NCBI GenBank assembly: GCA_964372215.1
Contig: CAYJQC010000029.1
Coordinates: 1-51,961, forward strand
Direction: 5' to 3'
From: DAIMFL01 sp964372215
GTDB taxonomy: Bacteria > Pseudomonadota > Alphaproteobacteria > Dongiales > Dongiaceae
Length of the DNA: 51,961 bases
Shown here in pieces: positions 30,417 through 42,343 of the stretch. Positions within the stretch are counted from its first letter, which is position 1. Each line of letters begins with the position of its first letter. Made by a program: the position numbers and the translations under genes. Below the pieces are notes generated by a model that was given only the letters and a program-made list of their open reading frames with translations, did no database searches and was not told where the DNA came from.

Positions 30417-30833
30417 GCAGTCCTGCCTGGCGTTCCCCGCCGCCGCGCCGCGGCCGCCCAGAATCCGATTGCCGGTCGGGTCCCCCCTCGCGGAGCCCCG
30501 GGGATCACTATGACGAGAATCTCCATGACGAGAATCCCCGATGATCTCCGCACGCCGCGATAGCCTATTATGCGAGGCGCGGCGGCGCCACCATCGGCAA
30601 TGCAATGCGTGTGCTGCAGAGCTGCCCTGCGCGCGACCGCCCGAATGCCGCGTGCCCTGCCCGAGATGCCGACATTCTGCAGGCACGCGGCGCCGCCGCG
30701 GAGTGGCGGGCCGCAAGCCTTCTTGCGCGAGGCGGCGTCAGGCGACATCTTCAGCGCCGATCGGTGCCGCTCCAACCGATCCAACAAGAAATTCGAAACA
30801 TTCATCCCGGAGAATGTCCACAACGGGCGGCGC
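30417..30833. other. Divergent intergenic region between djlA-like gene and GNAT gene
   Basis: Reading frames cross this stretch in all directions, but codon use and composition do not look like those of a protein and no start has a ribosome binding site. It holds the 15-bp direct repeat described separately and an A-rich segment at about 30780-30800 that could carry the GNAT promoter. Beyond that I see nothing. Confidence 0.4.
30510..30539. repeat. 15-bp direct repeat upstream of djlA-like gene
   Basis: ATGACGAGAATCTCC (30510-30524) is followed directly by ATGACGAGAATCCCC (30525-30539), one mismatch. It lies in the presumed promoter region of the djlA-uup-transporter operon. It may be a regulator site or a replication-slippage duplication. 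Confidence 0.8.
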
Positions 30834-31427
30834 TTGCGTCGACCTCTTCAACGGACAGCCGGGATCGAGGCCATACCACACATCCGCAGACTGCTCCCGA
30901 GCGATGCCTCGCGCCTGGCCGCGCATCTCAAGCGCCTGGACGGCGCCGTCCGCCGCCTGCGCTTCGGCGCCACGCTGACCGATCAGTCGGTCGACGCCTT
31001 CGTGCACCGCATCGATTGGCTACGCTCGCTGCATTTCGGCCATGTCGAGGACGGCGAGGTGCGCGCGGCCTGCCAGCTCGCCTGGCGCGATCCGCTCTGG
31101 CCGTCGAGCGCCGAGCTCGCCGTCTCCGTCGAGTCGCCGCGGCAGGATCACGGGATCGGCAGCGAGCTGATGCGCCGCACCCTGGTGACGGCGCGCAACC
31201 GCAACATCCGCCACGTCACCATGATCTGCCTGGCCGAGAACGTGAAGATGCGGCATATCGCGCGCAAGTTCGAATCCCTGCTCGAGCTTGCCGATGGCGA
31301 CGTTGCCGGCCGCATCGATCTCGACCACCCCGACCACCTGTCGATGCTGCAGGAGCTGTTGGCCGAAAGCCGCACGGCATTCGACATGCTCGCCGATGGC
31401 TGGGGGGCCGCGTCGGCAGCGCACTGA
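30834..31427 (+). CDS. GNAT-family N-acetyltransferase (start uncertain)
   Basis: The conserved part begins at IRRLLPSDASRLAAHLKRLD and runs with RRLRFGATLTDQSVDAFVHRIDW, the acetyl-CoA-binding ESPRQDHGIGSELMRRTLVTARN, and a final NIRHVTMICLAENVKMRHIARKF. This arrangement is seen in GNAT proteins of about 170-190 residues in alphaproteobacteria; substrate unknown. No ATG or GTG lies near the conserved start. I give an in-frame TTG at 30834; the frame is open back to an ATG at 30570, but those extra codons are cysteine-rich, use rare codons and look non-coding. A frameshift near the start is also possible. Confidence 0.7.
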   Translation: MRRPLQRTAGIEAIPHIRRLLPSDASRLAAHLKRLDGAVRRLRFGATLTDQSVDAFVHRIDWLRSLHFGHVEDGEVRAACQLAWRDPLWPSSAELAVSVESPRQDHGIGSELMRRTLVTARNRNIRHVTMICLAENVKMRHIARKFESLLELADGDVAGRIDLDHPDHLSMLQELLAESRTAFDMLADGWGAASAAH

Positions 31428-31506
31428 GCCGCACGGCATGCCGGATCGCCCTGAAATCGTCGGGAGAACCCGATTCAAGTCGGCCCATCGCGGCCGGTGC
31501 GGCCGG

Positions 31507-31812
31507 TCAGCGGCGTGAACGAACCCGCGCGGGCATGGCCGGTGACTGGAGCCTGGCCTCGCCGAGGAGCGCGGGAACGGCCGCCGCCGCCGGCAGATGG
31601 TCGGAAAATGCCGCCGTGCCGCGATCGGGATCACCGTCCGCGCAGGCCTGGGTGGCGTGGGCCTCGACCTTCGGCGCCCGCTTGCCCCGCCGAGCCAGCG
31701 CGGTCACGGCCCGCCAAAGCCGGTTGCCAAGCTCGTCGCAGCGACGCCACTTGCCCGCGGCGCATCCCGAGGTTTGGCAACGCTCCGGCGGGTCGGGATT
31801 GAGGCATCGCAT
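31507..31812 (-). CDS. Possible small protein of unknown function
   Basis: A 101-codon minus-strand frame between the GNAT gene and the acidic protein gene. Most of its codons end in G or C, as in the real genes around it, and the middle reads like a helical protein (DELGNRLWRAVTALARRGKR). The N-terminus has four cysteines in the first 25 residues. No Shine-Dalgarno precedes the ATG and I recognise no family, so it may be spurious. The rest of the 31428-31992 interval shows no other gene. Confidence 0.3.
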   Translation of the reverse strand: MRCLNPDPPERCQTSGCAAGKWRRCDELGNRLWRAVTALARRGKRAPKVEAHATQACADGDPDRGTAAFSDHLPAAAAVPALLGEARLQSPAMPARVRSRR

Positions 31813-31992
31813 GAGGACATAAGCGGTCTGCGCTGCTTAACGGAACCTTGAGTTTGCCGACCGCCTAGATCTCGATATGGCATCGGCTCGCAATCCTTCT
31901 ATGGCCGCGGCTTGGGGCCCGGGTAACAAAATGCCAACCATTTGCTGCAACCTTGCGGAACGGCAGCCTGGAGCGGGCATGCGGAGGATCGG

Positions 31993-32967
31993 ATGAGCAA
32001 TATCGAGGATCTGCGCGAACGGGTGGAACTGGCCGAGCGCCGGTTCGGCCTGATCGGCGAGCAGGAGCGCCGCTACAGCGAGCGCCTCATCACCCTGATG
32101 AACGCCCTGGAGTCGGCGCGCGGCGAGCAGCAGGCGCAGGCCGAGACCTCGCACGCGCGCATCGGCGAGCTGGAGCGCGAGAACGGCGAGCTGCGCGGCA
32201 TGCTGCACGCCTTGCTCCTGGGGGTCGAAGCGGGCGGCCGGGACATCCTGGCCGGCACCCTGCGCGATCTCGATTCGCGACTGAGCGGCATGCTCGGCAC
32301 CGCGCCGAACGACCCCGAGCCGACGGCCGACGCGGCGCCCGACGCGGCGCCGTCGCTCGACACGATCGATCTTGCCGCCGCCGCCGAACAGGCGGTCGCC
32401 GCTGCGGACGACATCGCCGCGGAGTCGGCCGAGGCGGCGGCCGACGAAGCCCCGGCGGTGCCGGAAGACCCCGACGAAGCGCTGCCGGACGAAATCGCCG
32501 TCGCCGAGGAAATCGCTGACGACGACGCAGTGGCCGAGGGCGACGTGGTCGCCGAGGACGACGTGGTCGCCGAGGACGACGTGGTCGCCGACGCGGCCGG
32601 CGCGGAGGACGCGGTGACGGCGGCCGAACAGGCGGTCGCCGCCCTGATCGCGACCGGCCCCGAGGGTGGTGCACCCGACGAGATCGCCGCGGAGCCTGTC
32701 GAGGCGGCCGGCGACGACGAGCCGGTGGCCATCGAGGAGCCCGCCGCGGAAGACGACACGGTGTTCGAGGAGACGGCGGCGGCCGAGACGGCTGCAGAGC
32801 CCGGCATCGAGATCGAGGCCGACACGGAAGAGGCCGCCGGATCTTCGCCGGTCGGCGAGATGATCGATCGGCTGGCCGAGGATACCCAGGACTTCCCCGA
32901 GGGCGCGGCGGCAGACGAGGCCGCGGCCGAGCCGGCGGCGCCGAAACCCGCCCGCAAGAAGGCCTGA
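31993..32967 (+). CDS. Hypothetical protein: coiled-coil head and very acidic low-complexity tail
   Basis: The 324-residue product starts with a charged heptad region (residues 3-70, LRERVELAERRFGLIGEQER) that should form a coiled coil, followed by a domain of about 30 residues, then from about 105 a tail composed almost only of Ala, Asp, Glu, Pro and Val, ending in a basic PARKKA. Three copies of an 18-bp unit coding VVAEDD lie at about 32539-32590. The start is fixed by GGAGGA 6 nt before the ATG. No enzyme motif or signal peptide is visible. Function unknown; the acidic tail and basic tip suggest protein or nucleic-acid contacts, which is inference. Confidence 0.75.
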   Translation: MSNIEDLRERVELAERRFGLIGEQERRYSERLITLMNALESARGEQQAQAETSHARIGELERENGELRGMLHALLLGVEAGGRDILAGTLRDLDSRLSGMLGTAPNDPEPTADAAPDAAPSLDTIDLAAAAEQAVAAADDIAAESAEAAADEAPAVPEDPDEALPDEIAVAEEIADDDAVAEGDVVAEDDVVAEDDVVADAAGAEDAVTAAEQAVAALIATGPEGGAPDEIAAEPVEAAGDDEPVAIEEPAAEDDTVFEETAAAETAAEPGIEIEADTEEAAGSSPVGEMIDRLAEDTQDFPEGAAADEAAAEPAAPKPARKKA

Positions 32968-33076
32968 CCTTCCGCCGTCCCGCCGACGCCCGGTACCCGC
33001 TTCCGGTGGGATGACGCCGTGCCATCGCCTGCGCTATGGTCGCCGACCAACCAATCGGCAGGACGAGGCGGCGGGC

Positions 33077-36982
<3,906 letters not shown>

Positions 36983-36985
36983 AGG

Positions 36986-37597
36986 ATGCAGCAAGCTTCC
37001 ACCAGGACACTCGCGGCGCGCAGCGGCGTCGCGTTCCGCCTCGCGCAAGGCGAGCGCCTGCGGATCATCAACACCCACGGAACCCAGGTCGTCGATTTCT
37101 GGGCGCTCGTCCCCGGCGATCTCGCCGAGCATCTGTCGATGCCACACTCGCGCAACGCCTGGTACCGCCTCTGCCCGCGCGCCGGCGACGAGCTGCTCAC
37201 CAACCGCCGGCGCACGATTGCGACCCTGGTGGACGACAGCTCGCCCGGCATCCACGACACGCTCATTCCCTGCTGCGACGCGGCGCGCTATGCCCAGCTC
37301 GGCCATCCCGGCCATGGGAGCTGCGCCGACAACTTCGCCGCGGCGCTCGAGGCCCTCGGCACAGCCGGGCCGATGCCGCCGCCCGCACCCCTCAACCTGT
37401 TCATGAACGTGCCGATCCGTTCGAACGGGACGCTGGGGGTCGCGCCGCCCGAGGCGCGGCCGGGCGACGCCGTCACGCTGCGGGCCGAGATGGATTGCAT
37501 CGTCGTGCTGTCGGCCTGCCCGCACGACATCTTCCCGGTGAACGGCGCCGATTGCACGCCGCGCGACGTTCAGTACGAGGTCTTGGCCCCGGGTTGA
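36986..37597 (+). CDS. DUF1989 / urea carboxylase-associated family protein
   Basis: The 203-residue protein starts 3 bp after the oxoprolinase stop, with GGAG about 10 nt before its ATG. Recognisable family blocks are LRIINTHGTQVVDFWALVP, SRNAWYRLCPRAGDELLTNRRRT, NLFMNVPIRSNG and a C-terminal cysteine motif CIVVLSACPHDIFPVNG. Members are encoded beside urea carboxylase/allophanate hydrolase or amide-cleaving genes; their activity is usually unassigned. The tight link with the oxoprolinase suggests a role in breakdown of a cyclic amide or ureido compound. The 3' end overlaps the convergent RHH gene by 28 bp. Confidence 0.85.
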   Translation: MQQASTRTLAARSGVAFRLAQGERLRIINTHGTQVVDFWALVPGDLAEHLSMPHSRNAWYRLCPRAGDELLTNRRRTIATLVDDSSPGIHDTLIPCCDAARYAQLGHPGHGSCADNFAAALEALGTAGPMPPPAPLNLFMNVPIRSNGTLGVAPPEARPGDAVTLRAEMDCIVVLSACPHDIFPVNGADCTPRDVQYEVLAPG

Positions 37598-38064
37598 TCG
37601 CCGGCGGCCCGCTCGATCGCCGTCCGCTCGATCGATTCCAGGGCGGCGCGGAAGCGGGCGAGCTGGTCGCCGCCGGTTCCGAACAGCTGCCGCCCGCATT
37701 TGTCGAGGACCGAGTTGGGGTCGATGCCCAGGCGCTCGGCCACTGCCGCGCGCGCCGCCTGCTCGCGTTCGGCGATGCCTCGTCCCGCCGGCTGATCCAG
37801 GACCGTGCGCACCAGCATCAGGATCTGCGCCATGCGCGCCGGGGACGACCGCCAGCGCGCCGGCAGGTGGCGGTCGAGCAGCGGCGCCAGATCGTCGCGG
37901 GAAGGCGGGCGTTCCGCCGCGGCCGGCTTGGGCGGGCGGCCGCGGCGCCGGGCGGTGGCGCCGAGCCAGAGCTCGCGGCGCAGCACGTCGTTGAGCGAGT
38001 CGCCGTCGCCCGCCTTGCCGGCAAGATAGGCCAGGACCTGCCGGTCGACGCGGATGGTCGGCAT
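37570..38064 (-). CDS. Ribbon-helix-helix plus AT-hook DNA-binding protein (SeqA N-terminus-like), probably autoregulated
   Basis: The 164-residue protein opens PTIRVDRQVLAYLAGKAGDG followed by SLNDVLRREL: a beta strand with basic residues and two helices in RHH order, close in pattern to the SeqA N-terminal domain (TIEVD...DILRR). Residues 38-50 contain RGRPPKP in a basic setting, a classical AT-hook. The C-terminal half is helical, with an HTH-like IDPNSVLDKCGRQL near 115-128. RHH proteins usually bind palindromes as dimers of dimers; a perfect 15-bp palindrome lies over the predicted -10 of this gene. I infer a transcriptional repressor of itself and perhaps of the divergent oxygenase gene. 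No antitoxin/toxin partner is present. Confidence 0.7.
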   Translation of the reverse strand: MPTIRVDRQVLAYLAGKAGDGDSLNDVLRRELWLGATARRRGRPPKPAAAERPPSRDDLAPLLDRHLPARWRSSPARMAQILMLVRTVLDQPAGRGIAEREQAARAAVAERLGIDPNSVLDKCGRQLFGTGGDQLARFRAALESIERTAIERAAGDQPGAKTSY

Positions 38065-38092
38065 GGAGCGTCCGGGGATTGCGCTGTTTTAT

Positions 38093-38132
38093 AAACTGTA
38101 ACAGTTTTATGGCGGCGATCCGCAGTTGTCAA
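38093..38132 (-). promoter_or_regulatory. Promoter with palindromic operator of the RHH/AT-hook gene
   Basis: On the minus strand a perfect -35 TTGACA (38132-38127), a 17-bp spacer and a -10 TAAAAC (38109-38104) are followed by the palindrome AAACTGTTACAGTTT (38107-38093), which covers the -10 and the predicted start. The 7-bp arms are perfect around one central base. The A/T-rich site stands out in this GC-rich sequence and begins 29 bp before the ATG at 38064. Confidence 0.75.
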
Positions 38133-38217
38133 ACCGCGGGCCGGCGGAGGATGGTGCTGCCTGCGGCGGCGCCACGCCGCCCGGCCAAGCAGCCCGCGCC
38201 CAGAGTCCGAGCCAGCG

Positions 38218-38865
38218 ATGTTCGCCAAGACCGAAGTGAAGGACCTGTTCCCGACGCCGCTGTGGATCGCCGACCTGGCGCCTGCGGCGCGCGACGCGTT
38301 GAATCCGAAACTCGCCGCCGCCATCGAGGCGCTGCTGGCGCCGCGGGCGCCGCAGCCCGTAGGCGTGCCCTGGCAGACCGAGCCGACCCTGCAGAACCGG
38401 CCGGAGTTCGCCGAGTTCTGCGAGCTGGTGCGCGGCGCGGCCAAGGGCGCGCTCGACTTCCTGGGCATCCGCCACCAGGGCTTCGAGATCACCGGCTGCT
38501 GGGCCAACATCCACCCGGTCGGGACCGTGAATTCGAGCCATCACCACCCGAACAACTACCTGAGCGGGGTCTACTACGTCGCGATCCCCGAAGGCACCGG
38601 CAAGATCGAGTTCATCGATCCCAGGCCGCGCGCCAACATGATCCAGCCGCCGTCGCAGAAGCTGAACAAGTACCTGGGCGACCGCATCATCGTCGACGCG
38701 CTCGAGGGCCGGATGGTGATGTTCCCGGCCTGGCTCAACCATTCGGTGCCGATGAACCGGACCGGGGGCGAGCGCGTCTCGATCGCCTTCAACATCATGT
38801 TCAACCGCTTCACCGAGACCATGGCGCGGCCCTTGTGGTCGGGCGCGGCGCAGGTAAAGGCGTAA
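38218..38865 (+). CDS. Putative 2-oxoglutarate/Fe(II) oxygenase (TIGR02466 family)
   Basis: The 215-residue protein starts MFAKTEVKDLFPTPLWIADL, as typical for the family. The double-stranded beta-helix carries NSSHHHPNNYLSGVYYV, likely including the first metal histidine, then FPAWLNHSVPMN with the distal histidine and RVSIAFNIMFN with the co-substrate-binding arginine. Metal ligands are assigned by family pattern. The family is uncharacterised; hydroxylation of a protein or small molecule is likely. It is divergent from the RHH gene, sharing a 153-bp intergenic region with the palindromic operator, and has only a weak ribosome site. Confidence 0.85.
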   Translation: MFAKTEVKDLFPTPLWIADLAPAARDALNPKLAAAIEALLAPRAPQPVGVPWQTEPTLQNRPEFAEFCELVRGAAKGALDFLGIRHQGFEITGCWANIHPVGTVNSSHHHPNNYLSGVYYVAIPEGTGKIEFIDPRPRANMIQPPSQKLNKYLGDRIIVDALEGRMVMFPAWLNHSVPMNRTGGERVSIAFNIMFNRFTETMARPLWSGAAQVKA

Positions 38866-38926
38866 CAGCACGGCGCCGGTCGCGCCGACGCCGCCGGCGG
38901 GAGGCAGAAGGCAGGGAGGTGGCAGG

Positions 38927-39466
38927 ATGAAGTTCGAGCTGCTGCCGGGCGCGCCGCGCGACATGGCGGTGGTCCAGAATCTCGGCCGCTTCTATGTCTA
39001 CGACCTGGCGGCCTTCGCGGGCTGGCGCTGCCCGCCGGACGGCCTCTACGAATGCCGCGACCTGTCATCCTACTGGGGCCCGGACGGCCTGCCGTTCGTC
39101 ATCAGGGTCGACGGCGATCTTGCCGGCTTCGCGCTGGTCGACCGCCGCGTCGGTCCGGCGGTCGACTTTGCGATGGGCGAGTTCTTCGTGCTGCGGCAAT
39201 TCCGCCGCCAGGGTGTCGGGCGCCAGGCGGCGCACGCGGTGTTCGATCGCCTGCCCGGCAGCTGGGAGGTCAGCCAGATCCTCGAAAACCACCCCGCCAT
39301 CGCCTTCTGGCGCCAGGTGATCGGCCGATATCCGGGCGCGTCGATCCGCGAAACCACGCGCTGGGACGATCAGACGGCGCAGCGGCAGAACGTCATGACA
39401 TTCCGGATCTCCCGGCGCCGGCGCGCGCCCGTCCCGGCATCGTCCGCGCGCCGCGGCGCAGGGTGA
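38927..39466 (+). CDS. GNAT-family acetyltransferase
   Basis: The 179-residue protein follows the oxygenase after 61 bp with a strong GGGAGG about 8 nt before the ATG. It shows the acetyl-CoA signature FFVLRQFRRQGVGRQAAHAVFDRLPG at about 84-108 and the closing NHPAIAFWRQVIGRYPG. The N-terminal part (YVYDLAAFAGWRCPPDGLYEC) resembles GNAT proteins of unknown target. Its C-terminal 20 residues are basic and low in complexity. Confidence 0.82.
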   Translation: MKFELLPGAPRDMAVVQNLGRFYVYDLAAFAGWRCPPDGLYECRDLSSYWGPDGLPFVIRVDGDLAGFALVDRRVGPAVDFAMGEFFVLRQFRRQGVGRQAAHAVFDRLPGSWEVSQILENHPAIAFWRQVIGRYPGASIRETTRWDDQTAQRQNVMTFRISRRRRAPVPASSARRGAG

Positions 39467-39641
39467 GGATCGGCCCGGCGGCGTCCCGGTGCCGGAGCGT
39501 CTCGCGGCCATCGGCAGCCGGGCGCCCGATGCGGCGGGTTTCGTAACGCCGGAAGCGATCGCCGCAGATTCACCTGTGATCGCCCGTGCCGGCCCCCGGT
39601 CGCGGACACCGCCAGTCGGGGGCATTCCGCTGGGTCAGGCG

Positions 39642-39670
39642 TTGCGCCGGGCCGGGCGATTTCCCATAGT
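39642..39670 (+). promoter_or_regulatory. Probable promoter of the dimethylglycine dehydrogenase-like gene
   Basis: TTGCGC (39642-39647) and CATAGT (39665-39670) are separated by 17 bp, which places the start of transcription about 57 nt before the ATG at 39734. The -10 matches 4 of 6 bases, the -35 only 3 of 6. The rest of the 39467-39733 gap shows no supported gene. Confidence 0.45.
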
Positions 39671-39733
39671 GGCGCCGCCGGAAGCCGCTCCGTCTCCAGA
39701 GGGCGGCCCGTCGCTCCCGGGGGATCGCGCATC

Positions 39734-42181
39734 ATGAGCCAGCCGCTGCCTGCCCACGCCCGCGTCGTCATCATCGGCGGCGGGATCGTCGGGTGTTCCG
39801 TCGCCTATCACCTGACCAAGCTCGGCTGGAAGGACGTGGTGCTGCTGGAGCGCAAGAAGCTGACCAGCGGCACGACCTGGCATGCGGCCGGCCTGGTGCG
39901 GGCCGCCCTGCACACCCAGAACCTGACCAGGCTCGCCCAGCATACGGTGAAGCTCTACGGCGCCCTCGAGGCGGAGACCGGCCAGGCTACCGGCTTCAAG
40001 CAGAACGGCAGCATCTCGGTCGCCACCAACCCCGACCGCTGGGAGGAGTTCCAGCGCGGCGCCTCGGTCGGCCGCGGCTTCGGGGTCGAGGCCGAGCCGA
40101 TCACCGCGGCGCAAGTCAAGGACAAGTGGCCGCTGATGAACGTCGACGACGTGCTCGGCGCCATCTGGTACCCGAATGACGGCCAGACCAACCCGGCCGA
40201 TACCACCATGGCGCTGGCCAAGGGCGCGCGGATGGGCGGCGCCCGGATCTTCGAGGACACCAAGGTCACCGGCGTCCTCGTGAAGAACGGCCGCGCCGAG
40301 GGGGTCAAGACCGAGCGCGGCGACATCGCCGCCGAGGTGGTGGTGAACTGCGGCGGCATGTGGGCGCGCGAGGTCGGGCGCTGGGCCGGGGTCAACGTGC
40401 CCTTGCATGCCTGCGAGCATTTCTACGTGGTGACCGAGCCGATCGACGGGCTGCCGGCCAAGCTGCCGGTCATGCGCAACATGGATTCCTGCGCCTACTA
40501 CAAGGAGGACGCCGGCAAGCTGCTGATCGGTGCGTTCGAGCCGACGGCGAAGCCCTGGGGCATGGACGGCATTCCCGAGGATTTCTGCTTCGACGAGCTG
40601 CCGGAGGATTTCGACCACTTCCAGCCGATCCTCGAGGGCGCCATGCACCGGGTGCCGCTGCTGGAACAGGTCGGCATCCGCAAGTTCTTCAATGGGCCGG
40701 AGAGCTTCACGCCCGACCAGCGCTACATGCTGGGCGAAGCGCCGGAGGTGAAGAACTTCTTCGTCGCCGCCGGCTTCAATTCGATCGGCATCCAGTCGGG
40801 CGGCGGCGCCGGCATGGCGCTCGCCGAATGGATCGTCGGCGGCCATCCGCCGTTCGACCTGTGGGACGTCGACATCCGCCGCATGATGCCGCATCAGGGC
40901 CGCAAGACCTATCTGGTCGAGCGGGTGTCCGAGGCGCTCGGGCTGCTCTATGCCATGCACTGGCCGTTCCGCCAGTTCGAGACCGCGCGCGGCGTCAGGG
41001 TCACCCCGCTCTATGACCGGCTCAAGGCGCGCAATGCCTGCTTCGGCGAGGTGGCGGGCTGGGAACGGGCCAACTGGTTCGCGCCCGAAGGGGTCGAGCC
41101 GAAATACGAGTACAGCTACGGCCGGCAGAACTGGTTCGACTACAGCGCGGCTGAGGCCAAGGCGACCCGCGAGAAGGTCGGGCTGTTCGACCAGTCGACC
41201 TTCGCCAAGTTCCGGGTCGACGGCGCCGACGCCGAGGCGGTGCTGCAGCGGATCTGCGCCGCCGACGTGGGCGGCGCGCCGGGACGCGCGGTCTACACCC
41301 AGTGGCTCAACGAGCGCGGCGGCATCGAGGCCGATCTCACGGTCACCCGGCTGGCCGAGGACAGCTACATGGTGGTGACCGCCGCCGCCTCGGCGCTGCA
41401 CGATCTCCACTGGCTGCAGCGCCACACGCCTGATGACGCCAGCGTCGCCATCGAGGACGTGACCTCGGCCTATGCGGTGCTGGGGCTGATGGGCCCCGAG
41501 GCGCGCCGGCTGCTCGCCATCGTCACGGACGCCGACGTCGGCAACGTGGCATTTCCCTTCGGCACGTCCCGGGAGATCGGCATCGGCTTCGCCAACGTGC
41601 GTGCGACCCGCATCAGCTACATGGGCGAGCTCGGCTGGGAGCTCTACGTGCCCAGCGAGTTCGCCGGCCATGTGTTCGACCGGCTGGTCGCGGCGGGCGA
41701 GGGGTTCGGCCTCAAGCTGTGCGGCATGCACGCCATGGACAGCCTGCGCATCGAGAAGGCGTACCGCCATTGGGGCCACGACATCGGCGAGGAGGACACC
41801 CCGCTCGAGGCCGGGCTCGGCTTCGCCTGCGCGTTCGACAAGAAGACGCCGTTCATCGGCCGCGACGCCCTGCTGCGCCAGCGCGAGGCCGGCGTCACCA
41901 GGCGCATGGTGCAGTTCCTGCTCGAGGACCCGAAGCCGCTGCTCTATCACTACGAGCCGATCTACCGCGACGGGAAGACGGTCGGCCATGTCACCTCGGC
42001 CGCGTATGGCCATACGCTGGGCGGGGCGGTGGCGCTCGGCTATGTCGGCGATCCCGGCGGGGTCACGCCGGAGTTCGTGAATTCCGGGACCTACGAGATC
42101 GAGATCGCCTTCAAGCGCCACAAGGCCAAGGCCTCGCTCCGGCCGATGTACGATCCGACCTCGGCGCGCATGCGGGTGTGA
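39734..42181 (+). CDS. Dimethylglycine/sarcosine dehydrogenase-like flavoprotein with GcvT domain
   Basis: The 815-residue protein oxidatively demethylates an N-methylated glycine derivative, passing C1 units to tetrahydrofolate. The DAO fold has the FAD dinucleotide motif GGGIVG at 15-20 and SGTTWHAAGLVRA, whose His corresponds to the histidine that binds FAD covalently in mammalian DMGDH. An FAO_M-type linker domain (about 373-428) and a GCV_T folate domain (about 430-705, with GLFDQSTFAKFRVDGADAE and SYMGELGWELYVPS) precede a GCV_T C-terminal barrel. Substrate choice between dimethylglycine, sarcosine and others cannot be made from sequence. The stop is followed by a palindromic repeat, then a second flavoprotein gene. 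Confidence 0.88.
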   Translation: MSQPLPAHARVVIIGGGIVGCSVAYHLTKLGWKDVVLLERKKLTSGTTWHAAGLVRAALHTQNLTRLAQHTVKLYGALEAETGQATGFKQNGSISVATNPDRWEEFQRGASVGRGFGVEAEPITAAQVKDKWPLMNVDDVLGAIWYPNDGQTNPADTTMALAKGARMGGARIFEDTKVTGVLVKNGRAEGVKTERGDIAAEVVVNCGGMWAREVGRWAGVNVPLHACEHFYVVTEPIDGLPAKLPVMRNMDSCAYYKEDAGKLLIGAFEPTAKPWGMDGIPEDFCFDELPEDFDHFQPILEGAMHRVPLLEQVGIRKFFNGPESFTPDQRYMLGEAPEVKNFFVAAGFNSIGIQSGGGAGMALAEWIVGGHPPFDLWDVDIRRMMPHQGRKTYLVERVSEALGLLYAMHWPFRQFETARGVRVTPLYDRLKARNACFGEVAGWERANWFAPEGVEPKYEYSYGRQNWFDYSAAEAKATREKVGLFDQSTFAKFRVDGADAEAVLQRICAADVGGAPGRAVYTQWLNERGGIEADLTVTRLAEDSYMVVTAAASALHDLHWLQRHTPDDASVAIEDVTSAYAVLGLMGPEARRLLAIVTDADVGNVAFPFGTSREIGIGFANVRATRISYMGELGWELYVPSEFAGHVFDRLVAAGEGFGLKLCGMHAMDSLRIEKAYRHWGHDIGEEDTPLEAGLGFACAFDKKTPFIGRDALLRQREAGVTRRMVQFLLEDPKPLLYHYEPIYRDGKTVGHVTSAAYGHTLGGAVALGYVGDPGGVTPEFVNSGTYEIEIAFKRHKAKASLRPMYDPTSARMRV

Positions 42182-42253
42182 TTTCTGGGCGACGGCGAGC
42201 GGTCCCCGTTGAAGACCAATCAATGCCGGTCTAGGGTTCTCCATGGCGTCGAG

Positions 42254-42330
42254 CACCCCTCGCCCTTCGACAGGCTCAGGACGAGGGGCAAGGCTTTGGC
42301 CTCATCCTGAGCCTGTCGAAGGATGAGGGG
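42254..42330. repeat. Intergenic palindromic repeat (element C)
   Basis: CCTTCGACAGGCTCAGGACG in the left arm and its inverted copy CTCATCCTGAGCCTGTCGAA in the right arm frame a short loop (AAGGCTTTGGC). The CTTCGACAGGCTCAGGA arm is a well-known motif of repeats between genes in alphaproteobacteria such as sphingomonads and Caulobacter relatives. It lies 14 bp before the start of the FAD-oxidase gene, so it would be transcribed as a stable hairpin in the leader or act as a terminator/attenuator. Confidence 0.88.
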
Positions 42331-42343
42331 GCAGAGGAATGGC

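Noticed and set aside
37570..38064. A toxin-antitoxin antitoxin, suggested by the RHH fold and autoregulatory operator
   Set aside because: Neighbouring genes (DUF1989 protein, oxygenase) are not toxin-like and none overlaps it as a co-transcribed partner.
39489..39737. An 82-codon frame overlapping the dimethylglycine dehydrogenase start by 4 bp
   Set aside because: It lacks a ribosome site, starts with GTG, and covers the probable promoter of the downstream gene.
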